A stretch of DNA of 64,000 nt from Eubacteriales bacterium (GCA_030524225.1 JAUNGV010000007.1:1-64000), one strand, 5' to 3'. Shown: positions 17,671 to 26,681, counted from the first letter of the stretch. The notes: generated by a model not told the origin, from the sequence alone. Program-made: numbers and translations.

Positions 17671-18525
17671 ATGAAAAGTAAAATCTTTTTCGTGAGCGCG
17701 AAAGAAAAGCGAAGAAATATTCTGTACTGCATTCTCGGCGTCATCGTTGCAGTGGTGTTTCTGTTTCCTATTTACTGGCTGATCTCCATGTCGTTTAAAA
17801 CGGATGCGGAATCGTTTGGCAAAGTGGTGACCTATTATCCTCATATTTTCACAGTCAGACCGTGGCAGCAGAATCTGGAGGATGCGGATTTTCTGCATTC
17901 TGTCAGGAACAGCTTTGCCGTTGCGTTTCTGTCGATGTTTCTCTCCATGTTCTTCGGCGTGACGGCGGCGTACGGTATGGGACGTTACAAGGTGCCGGGA
18001 CACAAGGGATTCCTGCTGACGTTCCTGGTGACGCAGATGCTTCCGGCTTCGCTGATGCTGACTCCCATGTACCTGATTTTCAGTAAGATGGGATTGCTGA
18101 ACACCTATCTGGGCCCCGCACTGGCGATTTCGTCCGGATCGATTCCGTTTATCGTCGTGACGCTGCGCCCTTATTTCAAGAGCGTGCCGGTTTCTCTCGA
18201 CGATGCGGCGAGAATCGACGGCTGCAACGTGATACAGTCGTGTGTCAGAATTATGCTTCCGGCGATTAAGACAGGTATCATCACGGTGCTGGTTATCTCC
18301 TTCCTGAACGGCTGGAATGACCTCGCGTACTCCATGACCTTTAACGTGCAGGCGGATATGCGGCCTCTGACGGCAAATATTTATCGGTTCCAGAATAAAT
18401 GGGGAACGAAATGGAATTGTATCATGGCATATGGTACGATTCTGGTGTTACCGGTCATTACTCTCTTTATCTTCCTTCAGAAATATATCGTCGGCGGTCT
18501 GACCGCAGGCGCGGTGAAGGAATAA
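17671..18525 (+). CDS. Sugar ABC transporter permease, MalG/MsmG-type
   Basis: About 284 aa with a hydrophobic first span (ILYCILGVIVAVVFLFPIYWL, residues about 15-36) and five further spans. The EAA loop reads DAARIDGCNVIQSCVRIMLPAIK. Start at 17671 is nine bases after AAAGGAGG; an ATG at 17662 touches the binding site and is less likely. Together with the previous permease it forms the translocation pore for the saccharide captured by the lipoprotein. Confidence 0.93.
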   Translation: MKSKIFFVSAKEKRRNILYCILGVIVAVVFLFPIYWLISMSFKTDAESFGKVVTYYPHIFTVRPWQQNLEDADFLHSVRNSFAVAFLSMFLSMFFGVTAAYGMGRYKVPGHKGFLLTFLVTQMLPASLMLTPMYLIFSKMGLLNTYLGPALAISSGSIPFIVVTLRPYFKSVPVSLDDAARIDGCNVIQSCVRIMLPAIKTGIITVLVISFLNGWNDLAYSMTFNVQADMRPLTANIYRFQNKWGTKWNCIMAYGTILVLPVITLFIFLQKYIVGGLTAGAVKE

Positions 18526-18561
18526 GAGACAAATTTATCCCACAAGTAAGGAGTAACGGGT

Positions 18562-20628
18562 ATGGCAGATGAAGTGAGGAAAGAGGAACAGAAGGCAACC
18601 GGGGATTTCCGGTCGGACAGCAACTTTCTTCTTGGCTATTTTTCCGAGAAGGATGGAGCGCTCTGCTACCGCTATGATGCGGAGCGTCTGATTCTGGAAC
18701 CGTGGGGAGAGAACAGTCTGCGTGTGCGTGCCTCCAAGGAGGCGCAGATGCCGCAGGAACTCTGGGCGCTCGACGGAAAGCCGGAGGGAGAGAAGGCGCA
18801 GATTGTCATCGGGGAGTACGAGGCGCGGATTACAAACGGAAAGCTGACGGCGCATATCAATAACATCGGAAAACTGACCTTTTCCAATGAGAAGGGAGAA
18901 GTTCTTCTGGAAGAGTTCGTTCGGAATCGCAGGGATATGTTCTCTCCGACGACGAGCTCGCTGGAGATCGAGGGCAGAGAGTTCAAGCCCCTGATCGGAG
19001 GCGATTACCGTCTGACGATGCGGTTCGAGGGAAAAGAGCAGAAGATCTTCGGTATGGGACAGTACCAGCAGGATTTCATGGATCTGATGGGAGCGGAGCT
19101 GGAACTGGCGCACCGGAATTCACAGGCGAGCGTCCCCTTCTATATTTCCTCGCTGGGCTACGGATTTTTGTGGAACAATCCGGCGGTCGGCAAGGTGAAT
19201 TTCAATAAGAACGTCTTTACCTGGGTGGCAGAGTCGACGAAGAAGCTGGATTACTGGATCACAGCGGGGGATACACCGGCGCAGATCGAGAGAGCGTACG
19301 CGGACGCTACCGGAAAGGTTCCGATGATGCCGGAATACGGACTGGGCTTCTGGCAGTGCAAGCTGCGTTATCAGACCCAGGAGGAACTGCTGGAGGTGGC
19401 ACGGGAGTACAAGAGACGCCAGATTCCGATCGACGTCATTGTGGTGGATTTTTTCCACTGGCCTCTTCAGGGAGAGTGGAAGTTCGATCCTACCTACTGG
19501 CCGGATCCGGATGCGATGATCCGCGAACTGGATGAAATGGGAATTACGCTGATGGTTTCCGTCTGGCCCATGGTTGATTACCGGAGTGAGAACTTCGAGG
19601 AGATGATGGCGAAAGGCCTGCTCACCCGCGTGGAAAAGGGCGTGCGGATCGACAATACCTATCAGGGCAACACCATTCAGTACGATACGACGAACCCGGA
19701 GGCGCGGGAATACGTCTGGGAAAAATGCAAAAAGAATTACTACGATAAGGGTGTCAAGCTCTTCTGGCTGGATGAGGCAGAGCCGGAATATACGGTCTAT
19801 GATTTCGAGAATTATCGCTATCATCTGGGGCCGAACGTACAGATCGGCAACGTCTATCCGGCTATGTACGCCAAAGGCTTCTTTGACGGAATGAAGGCGG
19901 CGGGCGAGGACAAGATCGTCAATCTCCTGCGCTGCGCATGGGCGGGAAGCCAGAAATACGGGGCGCTTGTCTGGTCCGGAGATATTCATTCGACGTTTGC
20001 GAGTCTGCGCAATCAGCTCTGCGCGGGTCTGAATATGGCAATTGCCGGAATTCCGTGGTGGACGACCGATATCGGCGGTTTCTTCGGAGCGAATATTTAC
20101 GATGAGGAGTATCACGAATGCTTCGTGCGCTGGTTCGAATACGGTGCGTTCTGCCCTGTCATGAGACTGCACGGCTACCGGATGCCGTATCAGCCGCAGT
20201 ATGGAACGACGGGAGGAGCGACCTGCGTCTCCGGCGCGCCGAACGAGATCTGGTCCTACGGGGATACAGTCTATGAGATCTGTAAGAAATATATCGATCT
20301 CAGAGAGCAGATGCGGCCGTATACGCGCAGCCTCATGGAGGCGGCTCACGAGACAGGGGATCCGGTTATGCGTCCTCTCTTCTATGAATTCCCGGAGGAC
20401 GGAAAGACATGGGAGGTAGAAAACGAGTATCTTTACGGCCCGGATATCCTCGTGGCGCCTGTGCTCTATGCCGGTATGGAGAGCAGAGAGGTCTATCTTC
20501 CGGAAGGGGCAGAGTGGACAAACGTCTGGACGAAAGAGAAATTTGCCGGTGGACAGACCGTTACGGTCAGGACTCCGCTTGAGGAGATTCCGCTGTTTAC
20601 GAGAAATGGATTTGCGTTAGAAGTATAA
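18562..20628 (+). CDS. GH31 glycoside hydrolase, alpha-xylosidase/alpha-glucosidase type
   Basis: 688 aa. N-terminal beta-sandwich, then the (beta/alpha)8 barrel with ADATGKVPMMPEYGLGFWQCKLRY and VIVVDFFHWP. The nucleophile is D404 in FWLDEAEPE, and the general acid is D474 in WSGDIHSTF, in the positions seen in YicI-type GH31 enzymes. The C-terminal beta domains carry DPVMRPLFYEFPED. No signal peptide, so it acts on imported sugar. FFHWP with Trp and the absence of an insert typical of sucrase-isomaltase favour alpha-xylosidase, but alpha-glucosidase cannot be excluded. It is 36 bases after the permease and is followed by a close paralogue. Confidence 0.92.
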   Translation: MADEVRKEEQKATGDFRSDSNFLLGYFSEKDGALCYRYDAERLILEPWGENSLRVRASKEAQMPQELWALDGKPEGEKAQIVIGEYEARITNGKLTAHINNIGKLTFSNEKGEVLLEEFVRNRRDMFSPTTSSLEIEGREFKPLIGGDYRLTMRFEGKEQKIFGMGQYQQDFMDLMGAELELAHRNSQASVPFYISSLGYGFLWNNPAVGKVNFNKNVFTWVAESTKKLDYWITAGDTPAQIERAYADATGKVPMMPEYGLGFWQCKLRYQTQEELLEVAREYKRRQIPIDVIVVDFFHWPLQGEWKFDPTYWPDPDAMIRELDEMGITLMVSVWPMVDYRSENFEEMMAKGLLTRVEKGVRIDNTYQGNTIQYDTTNPEAREYVWEKCKKNYYDKGVKLFWLDEAEPEYTVYDFENYRYHLGPNVQIGNVYPAMYAKGFFDGMKAAGEDKIVNLLRCAWAGSQKYGALVWSGDIHSTFASLRNQLCAGLNMAIAGIPWWTTDIGGFFGANIYDEEYHECFVRWFEYGAFCPVMRLHGYRMPYQPQYGTTGGATCVSGAPNEIWSYGDTVYEICKKYIDLREQMRPYTRSLMEAAHETGDPVMRPLFYEFPEDGKTWEVENEYLYGPDILVAPVLYAGMESREVYLPEGAEWTNVWTKEKFAGGQTVTVRTPLEEIPLFTRNGFALEV

Positions 20629-20757
20629 GGATAGAATCAGGATACCTGTCTGTACCGCGGCTGCGGCAGGCGGGTATCTTGGTATCAGAAGAGTTCCTGT
20701 AGTAAGAATATGGGATGGCATGCGGAGACAGACAGGAAAGAGAGGCGACAGACAGGG

Positions 20758-22773
20758 ATGATACAGACCAAAGAAGGGAAATTAATACGGCGCTATGATA
20801 AGGAACTGCTTCTCATTGAGCCTTGGGGCGAGAACAGCCTGCGCGTCCGGGCGACACAGCGCAGCGAGTTTCTGACGGACGGGGAGCTGACGGCTCTGCT
20901 TCCGAGAACCCAGGAGCAGGAGGAGGCGGATGCGCGGCGCGTTCAGATTTTCGGGGAAAACGACAGTACGGTGATTGAGAATGGAAAGATCCGCTGTGAG
21001 GTAACGCCGGAGGGCAAGCTGATCTTCCGCCGGACGGGCGGGGAGGTTCTGCTGGAGGAGTACCAGAGAATCCGATCCCATCTCGGCGGCTCCACAAAGA
21101 ATTTTAACAGTGCGCTGGAAATAGAGCCGCGCACCTTCCAGCCCTATGAGGGAATGGATAATTACAAAATTACCGTGCGGTTTGAAGCTTCGCCGGATGA
21201 GAAACTGTTCGGAATGGGACAGTACCAACAGCCCTTCCTGAATCTCAAGGGGTGCATTCTGGAGCTGGCGCACCGGAATTCGCAGGCGAGCGTTCCGTTT
21301 GTGCTCTCGAGCCGGGGATACGGACTGCTCTGGAACAGTCCGGCGATCGGCCATGTGACGTATGGCAAGAATCACACGGAGTATGTGGCGGAATCCGCCA
21401 AGCAGGTCGATTACTGGATCACTGCGGAGGATACGCCGGCAGGAATTGAGAGAGCCTATGCGGATGCGGTGGGCAAAGCGCCGATGATGCCGGAATACGG
21501 TCTGGGCTTCTGGCAGTGCAAGCTTCGCTATCAGACGCAGGAGGAGATTCTCACCGTGGCGCGGGAATATAAGAAACGCAATATTCCGGTCGACGTGATC
21601 GTGGTTGATTTCTTCCATTGGCCTCACGAGGGGGACTGGTGCTTTGACGAGGATTACTGGCCCGATCCGGCAGGGATGGTGAGAGAGTTAAAGGAGATGG
21701 GAATGCATCTCATGGTCTCTATCTGGCCCACGGTGGACGAGGAGAGCACGTCGGTCAGGGAACTGACGGAGATGGGCGGTCTGATCCGGTCGGAGCGGGG
21801 CAAACGCTTCGGACAGCTGGGGAATGCGGCGATCATCGACGTGACCAATCCGCAGACACGGCAGTACGTCTGGGAGAAAATCAGGAAGAATTATTACGAA
21901 AAGGGCATCCATGTATTCTGGCTGGATGAGGCGGAACCGGAGCTGACCGGATACGAATTTGAGCATTACCGCTATTATCTGGGGACAGATCTGGAAGTGG
22001 GCAATATTTATCCCCGCGAGTATGCGCGGATGGCCTATGAGGGGATGACAGCGCAGGGACAGGAGAACATCGTCAATCTGCTGCGCTGCGCATGGGCGGG
22101 ATCCCAGCGCTACGGCGCTCTCGTCTGGTCAGGAGATATCGATTCCTCCTTCCGCTCTCTTGGCAATCAGCTGCGTGCGGGTCTCGGTATGGGAATTGCC
22201 GGAATTCCGTGGTGGACGACAGATATCGGAGGATTCCACGGCGGCAATATTTATGATCCGGCGTTCAGAGAGGTTTTCGTTCGATGGTTTGAGTTCGGAG
22301 CTTTCTGCCCGGTCATGAGACTGCACGGGTTCCGGGAGCCGTTCAAAGAAGCGCTGGGCACGACGGGAGGCGGGAAATGCATCTCCGGCGCGGAAAATGA
22401 GATCTGGAGTTACGGGGAGGAGATCGAGGAAATCTGCACCCGCTATATCACACTGCGGGAGAAGATGCGTCCGTATACGAGACGTCTCATGGAGGCCGCG
22501 CACGAAAAGGGAGATCCGGTTATGCGTCCGCTCTTCTATGATTTCCCGGAGGATGAGAGAGCGTGGGAGATCGACGATGAGTATATGTTCGGCGGAGATG
22601 TTCTGGTCGCTCCGATTCTGGAGGCCGGTGTGACGCAGCGGGAGGTCTACCTGCCGGCGGGCGAGTGGAAGAACCTGCATGACGGCACGCTCGTACAGGG
22701 TGGACAGAATGTGACGGCACAGGCGCCGATTGATGTGATTCCGGTTTTTGTGCGAAACGGTGCGCTTGATTAG
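20758..22773 (+). CDS. Second GH31 glycoside hydrolase, paralogue of the preceding gene
   Basis: About 671 aa. The same architecture and many identical blocks as the upstream enzyme (ELAHRNSQASVPF, MMPEYGLGFWQCKLRYQTQEE, VIVVDFFHWP, AGIPWWTTDIGGF). Nucleophile D390 in FWLDEAEPE and acid/base D460 in WSGDIDSSF. It is cytoplasmic. Differences are concentrated in the N-terminal sandwich and the loops after the nucleophile, suggesting a tandem duplication with changed linkage or leaving-group preference. Start is uncertain: ATG 20758 has AGGG touching it and GAGAGG twelve bases upstream; ATG 20710 would add 16 residues of non-family sequence. Confidence 0.92.
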   Translation: MIQTKEGKLIRRYDKELLLIEPWGENSLRVRATQRSEFLTDGELTALLPRTQEQEEADARRVQIFGENDSTVIENGKIRCEVTPEGKLIFRRTGGEVLLEEYQRIRSHLGGSTKNFNSALEIEPRTFQPYEGMDNYKITVRFEASPDEKLFGMGQYQQPFLNLKGCILELAHRNSQASVPFVLSSRGYGLLWNSPAIGHVTYGKNHTEYVAESAKQVDYWITAEDTPAGIERAYADAVGKAPMMPEYGLGFWQCKLRYQTQEEILTVAREYKKRNIPVDVIVVDFFHWPHEGDWCFDEDYWPDPAGMVRELKEMGMHLMVSIWPTVDEESTSVRELTEMGGLIRSERGKRFGQLGNAAIIDVTNPQTRQYVWEKIRKNYYEKGIHVFWLDEAEPELTGYEFEHYRYYLGTDLEVGNIYPREYARMAYEGMTAQGQENIVNLLRCAWAGSQRYGALVWSGDIDSSFRSLGNQLRAGLGMGIAGIPWWTTDIGGFHGGNIYDPAFREVFVRWFEFGAFCPVMRLHGFREPFKEALGTTGGGKCISGAENEIWSYGEEIEEICTRYITLREKMRPYTRRLMEAAHEKGDPVMRPLFYDFPEDERAWEIDDEYMFGGDVLVAPILEAGVTQREVYLPAGEWKNLHDGTLVQGGQNVTAQAPIDVIPVFVRNGALD

Positions 22774-22781
22774 AGAAAAAA

Positions 22782-22827
22782 GCAGACGGCCTCAGGGGAT
22801 TTGCGACCTGAGGCCGCCGTTGTCTGC
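22782..22827. terminator. Long hairpin after the GH31 pair; U run on the minus strand
   Basis: GCAGACGGCCTCAGG pairs with CCTGAGGCC plus GTCTGC, with a short bulge. On the plus strand no U run follows, but on the minus strand the stem is followed by TTTTTT, so it is built like a minus-strand terminator although no minus gene enters from the right here. Confidence 0.6.
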
Positions 22828-22935
22828 GGCGTTCTGATCCGGCAAAGAGAAAATTACGAGGTACAGCGAATGGCTGGTGAGATACTTTGATACGACGTGC
22901 ATGGATTTTGCAGGAAGCGTTGCATGGAGGAGAGA

Positions 22936-23574
22936 ATGGGAAAACGATCCAAAAGAAACGGTGAAAATTCAGTGTTCGGATTCGGCGGACGCTATGTCAC
23001 GCTGATGAGCGACTTTTTTGATCTGCTGGCGGCAGGACTGCTGTGGCTTCTGTGTTCGCTTCCGATAGTGACCTGCGGGGCCGCCTCGGCGGCGCTGTAC
23101 CGGACCGTGGTGCGGAGCATCAAGGAAGGAAACGGCTACGCGGTGCGGGGATTCTTTCGCTCCTTCAGAGAGAACTTAAAGCCATCCCTCCTTCCGTGGT
23201 GCGGATTTCTGGGAGCCGCTGCGCTGCTGGGATTCAATCTGGTCACAATGGTGCAGACCGGAGAAGGAGATTTCGCCCTTTTTCTGGTTATGCTGTATGG
23301 CTTTCTTCTGCTCATTCTCTTCCCGGCGGCGCTGTATTACTGTGCGGTGCTCTCGCGCTTTGCCATGCCCGCCGCATTTCATCTCAGGCTTGCGTTTTAT
23401 ATGGTATTCCGGTATCTGGGAACCACGCTGATTCTCTATGTGGTCAGCGCGATGGCGGCCGCCTTCCTGTACCGCTTTCCCTTCCTGATCTTTCTTCTGC
23501 CCGGTCCGTATGCGTTCCTGCTCTCTGAATTTCTGGAGCGCCTTCTGGCGCGCCATATGCCGGAGGAGGTATAA
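22936..23574 (+). CDS. YesL-like (DUF624) membrane protein
   Basis: About 212 aa with five hydrophobic segments (about 35-55, 90-110, 115-140, 155-175, 180-200) and the DUF624 opening YVTLMSDFFDLLAAGLLWLLC followed by PIVTCGAASAALY. Family members are habitually encoded beside carbohydrate ABC importers and two-component systems in Firmicutes, as here; their biochemical role is unknown. ATG 22936 follows GGAGGAGAG. It ends the saccharide cluster. Confidence 0.88.
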   Translation: MGKRSKRNGENSVFGFGGRYVTLMSDFFDLLAAGLLWLLCSLPIVTCGAASAALYRTVVRSIKEGNGYAVRGFFRSFRENLKPSLLPWCGFLGAAALLGFNLVTMVQTGEGDFALFLVMLYGFLLLILFPAALYYCAVLSRFAMPAAFHLRLAFYMVFRYLGTTLILYVVSAMAAAFLYRFPFLIFLLPGPYAFLLSEFLERLLARHMPEEV

Positions 23575-23585
23575 TGCGTTTCAAA

Positions 23586-23656
23586 ATATATTCATGTCAT
23601 ATAATGCGAAAATAAAGAAAAATATCGCGTATATTTACATGAATATATGCTATACT
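23586..23656 (+). promoter_or_regulatory. Inverted repeat and extended -10 promoter before the second DUF4143 ATPase
   Basis: ATATATTCATG at 23586-23596 and its exact complement CATGAATATAT at 23638-23648 enclose an AT-rich stretch. Immediately downstream TGCTATACT (TATACT at 23651-23656) is a good extended -10 box, 27 bases before the ATPase ATG at 23683. The repeats could be an operator pair. Confidence 0.5.
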
Positions 23657-23682
23657 GTGGCTGTACCGGGAAGGAGGACGCC

Positions 23683-24978
23683 ATGGATAGGAAAATTACG
23701 GACTATTTAACAGCGTGGAAAGAAAGCGGGCACCGCAAACCCTTGATTCTGCAGGGCGCAAGGCAGGTTGGAAAAACGTACTCCGTTTTGGAATTTGGGC
23801 GCAGATGCTATGAGAACGTGGCGTACTTTAATTTTGAAACCAACCCGAAGCTGAACCATACTTTTGAGGAAAATATCAGCCCCGATTATTTGATTCCGAT
23901 TTTATCGCATATCGCGGGACAGACGATTGTGAGGGAGAAGACGCTGATTGTATTTGACGAGGTGCAGCTCTGTGAGCGGGCGGTGACTTCCCTGAAATAT
24001 TTTTGTGAAGACGCTCCGGAGTATCATATCGTAGCGCTCGGAAGTCTGCTCGGCGTGGCGGTGAGCAGGAGCAAATATTCTTTTCCGGTGGGAAAGGTTG
24101 ATCTGAAAACCCTGTATCCGATGGATATAGAAGAATTCATGCTGGCGCTCGGGGAGGAGAGTCTGGTGGAGCAGATCAGGCACTCTTTTCAGACCGACAC
24201 GCCTCTGCCGTCCGCTCTGCACGATGCGGCGATGCAGCGCTACCGCCAGTACCTCATCGTGGGCGGGATGCCGGAGTGTGTGATACAGTTCGCACAGACC
24301 GGCGATTACATCCTGATTCGCCATACGCAGGATACGATTCTTGCGAGCTATCTCAATGATATGAGCAAGTACAACAATCTGAATGAAATTAAGAAAACCA
24401 GACTTGCCTACGACAATATTACCGTCCAACTCTCGAAAAAAAATACCCGCTTTCAGTATAAGCTGATCAAAAAGGGCGCCCGGGCGGCTGAATTTGAGAA
24501 TGCGATCGAATGGCTCTGCCTCTCGGGGATTGTCTCTCAGGTTTATAAGGTGGAGCAGATCAAAAAGCCGTTGGAGAACTACCGCGATATTGACGCGTTC
24601 AAAATTTATGTTTCTGATCTGGGGTTGCTGTGCGCCAAGAAGAATCTGGTAGCCAATGATATTCTCTACATGGTGGAGGAACTGAATGATTTCAAGGGCG
24701 GTATGACGGAAAATTATGTCAATGTGCAGCTTACCATTCGAGGCTATCAGACGTATTACTGGGAGTCCGGGCGCGGCGCTGAGATAGATTTTGTAATACA
24801 GCGCGGCGGACAGCTCATCCCTATTGAAGTCAAGTCCGCTGATAACACGAGGGCAAAGAGCCTGAAGGTTTACATGGACACGTATCAGCCTGCCTACGCG
24901 ATTAAGCTCTCTGCCAAAAACTTCGGCTTTGAGGACAATAAAAAGATCGTTCCGCTCTATGCGGCGTTCTGCATCTGA
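23683..24978 (+). CDS. AAA-type ATPase with DUF4143 C-terminal domain
   Basis: About 431 aa. Walker A LQGARQVGKTYS lies near residues 22-33, Walker B TLIVFDEVQLCERA near 86-99, and VALGSLLGV is the sensor-like strand. The C-terminal region reads YVSDLGLLCAK, ENYVNVQLTIRGYQTYYWESGRGAEIDFVIQRGGQLIPIEVKS, with D and ExK residues of a nuclease-like fold. ATG 23683 is five bases after AAGGAGG. It is related to, but clearly diverged from, the ATPase at 11025. The function of these proteins is unknown; they are scattered singletons in many genomes. Confidence 0.87.
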   Translation: MDRKITDYLTAWKESGHRKPLILQGARQVGKTYSVLEFGRRCYENVAYFNFETNPKLNHTFEENISPDYLIPILSHIAGQTIVREKTLIVFDEVQLCERAVTSLKYFCEDAPEYHIVALGSLLGVAVSRSKYSFPVGKVDLKTLYPMDIEEFMLALGEESLVEQIRHSFQTDTPLPSALHDAAMQRYRQYLIVGGMPECVIQFAQTGDYILIRHTQDTILASYLNDMSKYNNLNEIKKTRLAYDNITVQLSKKNTRFQYKLIKKGARAAEFENAIEWLCLSGIVSQVYKVEQIKKPLENYRDIDAFKIYVSDLGLLCAKKNLVANDILYMVEELNDFKGGMTENYVNVQLTIRGYQTYYWESGRGAEIDFVIQRGGQLIPIEVKSADNTRAKSLKVYMDTYQPAYAIKLSAKNFGFEDNKKIVPLYAAFCI

Positions 24979-25016
24979 TCCCTATAACTCTGCAATTACA
25001 GCGATGACGCAAAAGG

Positions 25017-25135
25017 AGCCGCCGCGCCAATGGAAGCAGTCTAAAGCTGCTGCCAGAGACACGGCGGCTTATCCTGTTTGGAAGAAGTATGCCGAGTCCG
25101 CCGTGCCTTTGGCTATAGTCGTTGGTGCGGCGGCT
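25017..25135. repeat. Palindromic element between convergent genes
   Basis: 14-base terminal inverted repeats (25017-25030 and 25122-25135, one G-T type mismatch) enclose a second perfect pair CACGGCGG / CCGCCGTG (25060-25067 with 25098-25105) and a small AGCAG/CTGCT stem. The whole 119-base unit can fold on itself and fills the gap between the ATPase stop and the alcohol dehydrogenase stop. It may serve as a bidirectional terminator or be a small non-autonomous repeat. Confidence 0.7.
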
Positions 25136-25147
25136 TCGTTGTACTGT

Positions 25148-26278
25148 CTACATCGCCTTCCGGTACAGCTCTGCGATCTCCTCGCGCGAGAAGGCGCGGG
25201 GATGGTTGGCCATGTTGCCGACGGAGACCTTGATGCAGTTGTCAGTCATCCACGGGATGTCTTCCCTGGTAATTCCCAGATCGGAGAGGGTGAGCTCGAG
25301 ATCGAGGCTGCGCAGGAGGCCGCGGATGCGGTCGGCGCAGTCGTGTTCGCTTTGTCCGCCCAGCAGGCGGGAGAGCACGGCGAAGCGCTCCGGCGCGGAT
25401 TCGATTGAGGCCTCATAGATCACGGGCGTGAGGGCGGCGAGTCCTTTTCCGTGGACGATGTCCTTCAGGCCGCTGGCGGGATGTTCGAGACCGTGGGGCG
25501 CGGCGCAGCCCGCCGTATTGATGACCATGCCGCCGAGAGTGCTGGCGAAGGTGATCCGCTCCCAGCCGTCCTTGTCGTCATAGTTGCGGTAGACGTTGGT
25601 GAGGTTTTCCGCGAGAAGGCGCACGCCCTCCAGAGAGAGCAGATCGGTGATCGGCTGCGCGGTCCGGGAGAGATAGGCCTCCATATTGTGGCAGAGCGCG
25701 TCGAAGCCGACGCTGGCGAGCACCGAGGGAGGCATCGTCATCATCAGCTCGGGATCCACGATGGAGGCTTTGGCGATGATGCAGCTGCTGCGCAGAGATT
25801 TCTTGTCTCCGTTTTCCGGATTGGTGAGTACGGCGAAGCCGTTGCCCTCAGAGCCGGTGCCGCAGGTCGTGGGCACGAGAATCAGGGGGAGGGCCTTTTC
25901 TGCGGGCAGACGGCCAAAGATGTAGTCGGAAATATCGCCGTCGTTGACGCAGAGAAACGCGATCGCCTTGGCGGCATCCATCATGGAGCCGCCGCCGAGA
26001 CCGACGATGACGTCACAGCCGTGTTCTGCAGCAAAGCGCGCGCCCTCCTGCGCTGTCGTTGTGAGCGGATTGGGCGTGACCTGATCGAATACGACGCTGG
26101 AGACGCCTGCAGCGGCAAGGAGCGAGACGGCCTTATCCAGCAGACCGGAGCGCTTCGTGCTGCCGGTTCCGGTCACGATGCAGGCTCTGTGGCCGTAGCG
26201 GGCCGTTGTTTCGCCGAGGACGGCGACTTTGCCGGAGCCGAAAATCAGATTGACGGGAAGAAAGTAATTGAATTCCAT
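25148..26278 (-). CDS. Iron-containing alcohol dehydrogenase
   Basis: 376 aa. The NAD(P)-binding motif GGGSMMD is at residues 95-101. Probable metal ligands are D193, H197, H262 and H276 (GFDALCHNMEAY, PHGLEHP, IVHGKG), matching the spacing in FucO/butanol dehydrogenases. It likely reduces an aldehyde to an alcohol during fermentation, in the cytoplasm. GGAGG lies upstream of ATG 26276-26278 on the minus strand. A good promoter and a hairpin with a U run lie about 150-210 bases upstream. Substrate is not evident from sequence. Confidence 0.9.
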   Translation of the reverse strand: MEFNYFLPVNLIFGSGKVAVLGETTARYGHRACIVTGTGSTKRSGLLDKAVSLLAAAGVSSVVFDQVTPNPLTTTAQEGARFAAEHGCDVIVGLGGGSMMDAAKAIAFLCVNDGDISDYIFGRLPAEKALPLILVPTTCGTGSEGNGFAVLTNPENGDKKSLRSSCIIAKASIVDPELMMTMPPSVLASVGFDALCHNMEAYLSRTAQPITDLLSLEGVRLLAENLTNVYRNYDDKDGWERITFASTLGGMVINTAGCAAPHGLEHPASGLKDIVHGKGLAALTPVIYEASIESAPERFAVLSRLLGGQSEHDCADRIRGLLRSLDLELTLSDLGITREDIPWMTDNCIKVSVGNMANHPRAFSREEIAELYRKAM

Positions 26279-26426
26279 GGATAGCCTCCGTTTTTAATGT
26301 TTTTCTTTTGCGTTGCGAATAGCGCGGGCTGAACTGTTACGTTTTTTTCATTTTGCGTTCCGTACAGTTTTGTAAATTTTTATATCCTATATCACACGTT
26401 GGAAAGGATGCAAGGAATGCAAAAAA

Positions 26427-26451
26427 CGGACAAAAGAGACCCCTTTGTCCG
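26427..26451 (-). terminator. Promoter-proximal hairpin with U run in the alcohol dehydrogenase leader
   Basis: CGGACAAA (26427-26434) and TTTGTCCG (26444-26451) are exact inverted repeats around a nine-base loop. Reading on the minus strand, TTTTTT follows directly. It begins within a few bases of the predicted start of the minus-strand transcript, so it is either an attenuator that makes a roughly 30-base RNA or a palindromic operator overlapping the start. Confidence 0.65.
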
Positions 26452-26459
26452 ATGAGCAA

Positions 26460-26488
26460 ACTATACCATCGGGGGCGGGGCGTGTCAA
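26460..26488 (-). promoter_or_regulatory. Sigma-A promoter toward the alcohol dehydrogenase
   Basis: On the minus strand TTGACA (26483-26488) and TATAGT (26460-26465) are separated by exactly 17 bases. Transcription would start near 26453 and run to the alcohol dehydrogenase start at 26278. Confidence 0.8.
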
Positions 26489-26511
26489 TGAAAACATGAG
26501 CAGAGGCCACT

Positions 26512-26680
26512 TGAGCAACAGTTCAGCCCGCGCCATTCGCAAAGCCGTGCTGCGCGCTCTCCGCCGCTACGCGGCTGCCTTTGCTCATGATCGGGCGCTC
26601 CCTCAGCCGAAAGCAAGCGGAACAAATTCGTGCAAGCACGATTTGCACCGCTTGTTTTCGGCTGGCTGAACTGTTACTCA
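26512..26680. repeat. 169-base element with 17-base terminal inverted repeats (MITE-like)
   Basis: The ends at 26512-26528 and 26664-26680 are inverted repeats with one mismatch in 17 bases. Inside, 26604-26620 pairs with 26648-26664 (one mismatch) and 26623-26633 with 26636-26645, making one long hairpin; the left half also has GCAAAG/CTTTGC. No open reading frame in it looks like a protein. It lies between two divergent promoters. Confidence 0.75.
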
Positions 26681-26681
26681 C

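Noticed and set aside
22782..22827. A normal plus-strand terminator for the GH31 genes
   Set aside because: The U run lies on the minus-strand side of the stem, so termination of the plus transcript here is doubtful.
25451..26284. Plus-strand open frame opposite the alcohol dehydrogenase
   Set aside because: Metal and NAD motifs are clear on the minus strand; the antisense frame has no binding site or domain.
26445..26669. Short open frame inside the 169-base palindromic element
   Set aside because: It is explained by inverted-repeat structure and has no ribosome binding site.
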